Below, in pieces: positions 6,980 through 10,720 of a stretch of DNA of 10,720 nt. The first letter of the stretch is position 1; each line of letters starts with the position of its first letter. The DNA lies in NCBI GenBank assembly GCA_027619145.1, contig JAQCGA010000080.1, positions 1 through 10,720 of the forward strand, written 5' to 3'. The stretch comes from a bacterium. GTDB taxonomy: Bacteria > Latescibacterota > UBA2968 > GCA-2709665. A program made the position numbers and the translations under genes. The notes under the pieces were generated by a model. That model ran no database searches. It was given only the letters and a program-made list of their open reading frames with translations, and was not told where the DNA came from.

Positions 6980-7798
6980 TTGCCACAGAACCTGTTGACG
7001 AATGCGGTTGTGACGCAAAAAATTGAGGTGACACCTGAATTGATTATTCTTCAGGTGACGCCAGAAGGATGGGAATTGCCCGCTTTTGAAGCCGGTCAAT
7101 TTGCTGTGCTGGGGCTCCCCGGATCTGCGCCAAGAAGTACCTGGTCAGATCCAGAAGATGAAACTCCAGAACCGGATAAATTAATTCGCAGAGCGTATTC
7201 GATTGCATCGTCTTCTGTTGCACGAGAATTCATGGAGTTTTATATCACTGTGGTTCGTTCGGGGGCGCTCACGCCGCGTCTGTTTGCTCTGGAAATGGGA
7301 GACCGTGTCTGGCTCGGGCCAAAAATGACGGGGATGTTTACCCTGGAGCAGGTGCCAGAAGAAGCCCACTTGTTGCTGGTTGCAACCGGGACGGGGCTGG
7401 CTCCGTATATGTCGATGTTACGTACGCATCTGTCCAGTCAGAGCAGGCGGCGTTTTGCGGTGTTACACGGTGCCCGACATTCCTGGGATTTGGGGTACCG
7501 GTCGGAGTTGACAACGATGCAGCAGTTGTGTCCGAACTTTACGTATTTGTCACTTATCAGTCGCCCGGCGCGTGAGCCGGTGGCCTGGAGCGGGATTACG
7601 GGATACGTGCAAGATTTGTGGACCGGGGGGCACCTGGACCGGGCGTGGGGGTTCCATCCAACGGCAGGCGACACGCATGTATTTTTGTGTGGGAATCCGC
7701 AGATGTGCGAAGATATGCTTTCGCTGTTAGAGCAAGAAGGGTTCAAGGAGCAAACGCGTAAACAAGATGGTGTAGTGCACGTTGAACGGTACTGGTAA
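6980..7798 (+). CDS. fpr: Ferredoxin/flavodoxin-NADP+ reductase
   Basis: A 272-residue FAD enzyme transferring electrons between NADPH and ferredoxin or flavodoxin. FAD-binding RAYS (71-74, RRAYSIASS), the NADP-binding TGTGLAPYMSM (136-146), CGNPQMC (237-243) and the terminal VHVERYW are all typical of the bacterial Fpr (subclass I) reductases, whose C-terminal aromatic stacks on the FAD. The start was moved from ATG 6956 to TTG 6980 because of the strong AAGGAGG. Length is near the normal 250-280. An acidic/proline-rich insert (about 52-68: TWSDPEDETPEPDK) lies between the first strand and RAYS. No ferredoxin or oxygenase partner is in the window, though the operon continues beyond it. The stop TAA overlaps the next gene's Shine-Dalgarno site. 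Confidence 0.9.
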   Translation: MPQNLLTNAVVTQKIEVTPELIILQVTPEGWELPAFEAGQFAVLGLPGSAPRSTWSDPEDETPEPDKLIRRAYSIASSSVAREFMEFYITVVRSGALTPRLFALEMGDRVWLGPKMTGMFTLEQVPEEAHLLLVATGTGLAPYMSMLRTHLSSQSRRRFAVLHGARHSWDLGYRSELTTMQQLCPNFTYLSLISRPAREPVAWSGITGYVQDLWTGGHLDRAWGFHPTAGDTHVFLCGNPQMCEDMLSLLEQEGFKEQTRKQDGVVHVERYW

Positions 7799-7807
7799 GG
7801 AGGATTG

Positions 7808-9427
7808 ATGGCTGGCGAAGAATCCAGGTTGTACGACGGAATTATTGTGGGCGCGGGGCACAATAGCCTGGTGCTTCAAGCGTACCTGTGTCAGGCCGGG
7901 ATGGATGTGTTGTGCATCGAGCGGCGCGATATTGCGGGGGGTGGCCTGGCTACCATGGAGGACCCAAGGCACCCTGGGTTTCTGCACAATACACATTCGT
8001 TTTTCCACCGGGCTTTAGATCAGATGCCGTGGTACGTGGATCTGGAACTGGAGCGCCATGGTGCGGTGTACCTTGAGCCAGAACTGAACGTGGCGTTGCT
8101 GCTGGAGGAGGATGAAGTCCTGGAGTGGTGGACGGACTTCGAGAAGACGGCGGTTTCGTTTGAGCGGTTCAGCCCGGAAGACGCCCAGACACTACGCCGC
8201 TGGCGTGAAGAGTTTTTGCCAATTGTTCAGAAGATTTTGGTACCTGAGTCTCAGTCTCCACCGCTTCTGCCCGAGCGGAGACAGGCTCTTCTGGAGCAGA
8301 GTAAAGAAGGTAGGCTTTTGCTGGAAGCCAGCCGGTTGTCTCCACTGGAGTTTGTTCAGCGAGAATTCAAACACCCCGTGGTACAGGCGGGGTTGCTTTT
8401 TTTTAATGGGTTGCGGGAGGTAGATTTGCGGTGTCCGGGGTTTGGACACCATATTGCGGGGCTTCTGGCCAGTTCTGGCAAAGCGCAGATGTGCGTGGGC
8501 GGCTCTGCCGCGCTTGCCCGAGCGCTGGTTTCGGCGGTACAGGAACAGGGGGGTGAGGTGAAGTTGCAGACTGAGCCTCGACGGTTCCTGGTGGAAGGTG
8601 GACGGGTAGTGGGTGTAGAAACAGCAGAAGGGGAGGTGTTTCGAGCACGTCATTTTGTGGCGTCCGGGTTGAACCCTCATCAGACGTTTTTGGATCTGAT
8701 GGACGAGGATGTTCTGCCGAGTGAATGGAAGGACCGCGCACGGAATTTTAAGTATAATGTGATTGCGCCGCTGTTCGGGTTGAACTTGAATCTCAATGCT
8801 CCACCCAGGTACAAGGCTGCGGAGAAACACCCGCAACTGGATGAAGCGTTCATGGTGATTATGGGGCTGGACCATATGGACCGGTATATTGAAATGGTTC
8901 AGGCGCATGAGCAAGGTGTGAAGCCGCCCAATATTATGTGGGGTGCCTGTCCAACGGTGTTCGATCCGTCTCAGGCTCCGGCGGGGAAGCATACGGCGTT
9001 TATGTGGGAGAAGGTACCGTACCGGCTGAACGGGGACGCGAAAAATTGGGACAAAGAACGGGAGCAACTGGGCCAGGAGATGCTGGCGGTCTGGCAAGAG
9101 TACGCACCGAACCTGGAGACGGATGTGATTGACTGGTTTGCACGGAGTGCCCTGGATGTGGAGCGCACGTTTCCCAATATGCGAGAGGGCGATCTGTTGA
9201 TTGGGGCATTTACGAATGGGCAAATTGGATACGATCGTCCTTTTCCGGGAGCCGGGCACTACCGGGGGTACTTGCAGGGGCTGTACCTGTGCGGGTCCTG
9301 TTGCCACCCAGGTGGAAATATTACGGGGTTACCCGGGTACAATTGCGCGCAGGTCCTCTCCGAAGATCTGGGGCTGGATGCATCGTGGGCACCCGGGTCC
9401 GTTGAAGAAGGGTTGGAGCGGTTGTGA
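7808..9427 (+). CDS. Phytoene desaturase-like FAD-dependent oxidoreductase (COG1233 type)
   Basis: A 539-residue flavoprotein of the CrtI/PYROXD2-like group. The N-terminal FAD motif is VGAGHNSLV (14-22), with ERRDIAGGGLA following the second strand (IER, acidic ribose binder). The CrtI-type C-terminal FAD signature is LCGSCCHPGGNITGLPGYN (about 494-512). Members oxidise or desaturate hydrophobic or cyclic substrates; many outside carotenoid pathways are uncharacterised. No carotenoid partner genes are nearby, so carotenoid work is unlikely. The start is ATG 7808, with TAAGGAGG (7796-7803) overlapping the previous gene's stop; a TTG one codon earlier is too close to it. The cysteines SCCHP are unusual where many homologues have S-x-x-H. 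Confidence 0.85.
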   Translation: MAGEESRLYDGIIVGAGHNSLVLQAYLCQAGMDVLCIERRDIAGGGLATMEDPRHPGFLHNTHSFFHRALDQMPWYVDLELERHGAVYLEPELNVALLLEEDEVLEWWTDFEKTAVSFERFSPEDAQTLRRWREEFLPIVQKILVPESQSPPLLPERRQALLEQSKEGRLLLEASRLSPLEFVQREFKHPVVQAGLLFFNGLREVDLRCPGFGHHIAGLLASSGKAQMCVGGSAALARALVSAVQEQGGEVKLQTEPRRFLVEGGRVVGVETAEGEVFRARHFVASGLNPHQTFLDLMDEDVLPSEWKDRARNFKYNVIAPLFGLNLNLNAPPRYKAAEKHPQLDEAFMVIMGLDHMDRYIEMVQAHEQGVKPPNIMWGACPTVFDPSQAPAGKHTAFMWEKVPYRLNGDAKNWDKEREQLGQEMLAVWQEYAPNLETDVIDWFARSALDVERTFPNMREGDLLIGAFTNGQIGYDRPFPGAGHYRGYLQGLYLCGSCCHPGGNITGLPGYNCAQVLSEDLGLDASWAPGSVEEGLERL

Positions 9428-10539
9428 ACCCGACGTTTTCGTATTTGACAGATGTGTATTTTGAGGCCGGTGCCATCCGGTGTATTCCGGAATTGCTGGT
9501 TCGTTTTGCCATACGGCGACCGCTGGTGGTCACCGATCCTGGGCTGGTAGAACGTGGGTTGACTTCGCTACCAGGTCTGATGGGAATGCCCGTATTTGAC
9601 GGCGTGCGGACGAATCCCACGGAAGCCCAGGTTTTGAGTGCTCTGAAGGTTTATCGGGACGAGGGTTGTGACGGGCTTGTGGCACTGGGAGGTGGGTCGC
9701 CCATCGATCTGGCAAAGTGCGTGGGGATTCTGGTGCATCATTCAGAGCCGCTGGCTTCTTATGCGTTGTTGAACGGTGGAGTTTCGCGTATTACAGACAG
9801 GGTACCGCCGTTGATTGCGATCCCGACGACGGCGGGGAGCGGAAGTGAGGTGGGACGGGCGGCGCTTGCAACGCTGACTTCGGGCGAGAAGATGGGTTTT
9901 CTGAGTCCGCATGTACTCCCGAAGACCGCTGTGTGTGATCCGGAATTAACGCTGAGTATGCCGCCGGGGTTGACTGCTGGAACAGGGATGGATGCCATTT
10001 CCCATTGTGTGGAGACGTTTTGCAGTACGCGTACCAATCCAATTGCAGACGCGATTGCGCTGGATGGGCTGGAGCGCGGCTGCGCTTTTCTGGAGCGGGC
10101 GGTTCAAGCGGGCGACGATCTGGAAGCCCGCACTGAGATGATGCTGTGTTCCCTGGAAGGCGGGCTGGCATTTCAGAAGAGTCTGGGCGCGGTTCACAGT
10201 TTGAGCCATCCGCTGGGTGGGTTGGATAAAGGGTTGCATCATGGGACCTTGAACGGGCTGTTCCTTCCGGCTGTGCTGCGGTTTAATGCGGACTTTTGCG
10301 CCGGGAAGTTCGATGAGATGGCTCGGCGGTTGGGCGTTGTATCTGGTTCCATGCTGGCGGATTATTTTGAGGCGTTGAACCAACGGTTGGGATTGCCACG
10401 TACACTCACTGAGATGGGAGTTACAGCAGAGGACCTGGAGCCGCTTGCGGCCAGGGCGGCGGCAGACCACTGTACGCCTACGAATCCACGCCCGCTGGAC
10501 GAGGCGGCCTGCCGGGCATTGTATCACTCTTTGCTTTGA
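9424..10539 (+). CDS. Iron-containing alcohol dehydrogenase
   Basis: A 371-residue group III (Fe-ADH) dehydrogenase. The NAD-binding signature is GGGSPIDLAK (89-98), and PTTAGSGSE (134-142) forms the second site. Metal ligands match D190 and H194 (GMDAISHCVE), H258 (AVHSLSHPLGG) and H272/H273 (LHHG). There is one extra residue between HPLGG and HHG compared with FucO-type enzymes, a variant also seen in other subfamilies. It interconverts an alcohol and an aldehyde or ketone. The GTG start overlaps the previous stop by four bases (GTGA), indicating translational coupling. Length is slightly under the common 380-390. The substrate is not predicted. Confidence 0.92.
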   Translation: MNPTFSYLTDVYFEAGAIRCIPELLVRFAIRRPLVVTDPGLVERGLTSLPGLMGMPVFDGVRTNPTEAQVLSALKVYRDEGCDGLVALGGGSPIDLAKCVGILVHHSEPLASYALLNGGVSRITDRVPPLIAIPTTAGSGSEVGRAALATLTSGEKMGFLSPHVLPKTAVCDPELTLSMPPGLTAGTGMDAISHCVETFCSTRTNPIADAIALDGLERGCAFLERAVQAGDDLEARTEMMLCSLEGGLAFQKSLGAVHSLSHPLGGLDKGLHHGTLNGLFLPAVLRFNADFCAGKFDEMARRLGVVSGSMLADYFEALNQRLGLPRTLTEMGVTAEDLEPLAARAAADHCTPTNPRPLDEAACRALYHSLL

Positions 10540-10546
10540 GGAGCGT

Positions 10547-10720
10547 ATGGTTTCATTTACAGAAATTGATGAACGTGGCCTTCGCAACGCAATGGAGACA
10601 GAAGGGTACGCAGTTCTGAAGGGGTTCTTGGAGCCGGAAGTGCTGGAGGGCGCAAGAGAAGAATTGAACGTGTTGATAGATGGTGAAGCCCGGCGTCTAG
10701 TGGCTGCGGGGAAGATTCCG
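10547..10720 (+). CDS. PhyH-family (phytanoyl-CoA dioxygenase-like) protein, N-terminal part
   Basis: The first 58 residues are present and the rest runs off the window. MVSFTEIDERGLRNAMETEG is followed by YAVLKGFLEPEVLEGAR and EELNVLIDGEARRL. This is the typical opening of PhyH-like Fe(II)/2-oxoglutarate oxygenases (the 'G-Y-x-V-x-x-x-F-x-x-x-x-x-x-x-R-x-x-x' pattern). The catalytic H-x-D...H triad is not yet reached. GAGGAG just overlaps the Fe-ADH stop and lies about 3-4 bases before ATG. It may catalyse a hydroxylation step of the same pathway. Confidence 0.7.
   Translation, partial: MVSFTEIDERGLRNAMETEGYAVLKGFLEPEVLEGAREELNVLIDGEARRLVAAGKIP

Noticed and set aside
1..10720. CRISPR arrays, tRNA/rRNA genes, transposases or attachment repeats
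   Set aside because: No direct repeat array, cloverleaf, or transposase or integrase motif was seen.

Overview
The window is bacterial and densely coded, with moderately high GC, Shine-Dalgarno sites ahead of most genes and TGA as the commonest stop. The mix is an extended-SDR pair, an Ldh_2-type dehydrogenase, a COG1233-type FAD oxidoreductase, an Fe-ADH, a PhyH-family dioxygenase and a probable selenoprotein. This recalls uncultivated marine or sponge-associated lineages such as Poribacteria or Latescibacterota. That placement is a low-confidence inference, since no rRNA or other taxonomic marker is present.

Left part (1-917, + strand): the C-terminal 89 residues of a peptide deformylase, then a small predicted HEAT-repeat lipoprotein. 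A perfect 16-bp inverted repeat (861-901) forms a terminator shared with the convergent gene.

Middle (918-2186, - strand): one long reading frame interrupted by a single in-frame UGA at codon 71, inside a thioredoxin-like domain and in the context Cys-Val-UGA. A good Shine-Dalgarno site precedes the ATG. A hairpin with a G at the second loop position lies at the right distance after the UGA. I read this as one 422-residue selenoprotein with a CxU redox motif, not as two ORFs or a pseudogene. It is the most interesting item in the window.

Right part (2391-10720, + strand): a divergent sigma70-like promoter leads into at least ten tightly spaced genes. In order they are: two NAD-dependent epimerase/dehydratase-like SDRs (the first with degenerate motifs), a zinc-dependent phospholipase C-like protein, a VOC/glyoxalase protein, an Ldh_2 dehydrogenase, a UPF0173/UlaG-like metallo-hydrolase, a ferredoxin/flavodoxin-NADP reductase, a phytoene-desaturase-like FAD oxidoreductase, an iron-type alcohol dehydrogenase, and the start of a PhyH-like dioxygenase. 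Spacing and overlaps suggest one transcription unit. The content suggests catabolism or modification of a small organic molecule, with dehydrogenation, hydrolysis and possibly reductase-fed oxygenation, but the substrate cannot be read from the sequence.
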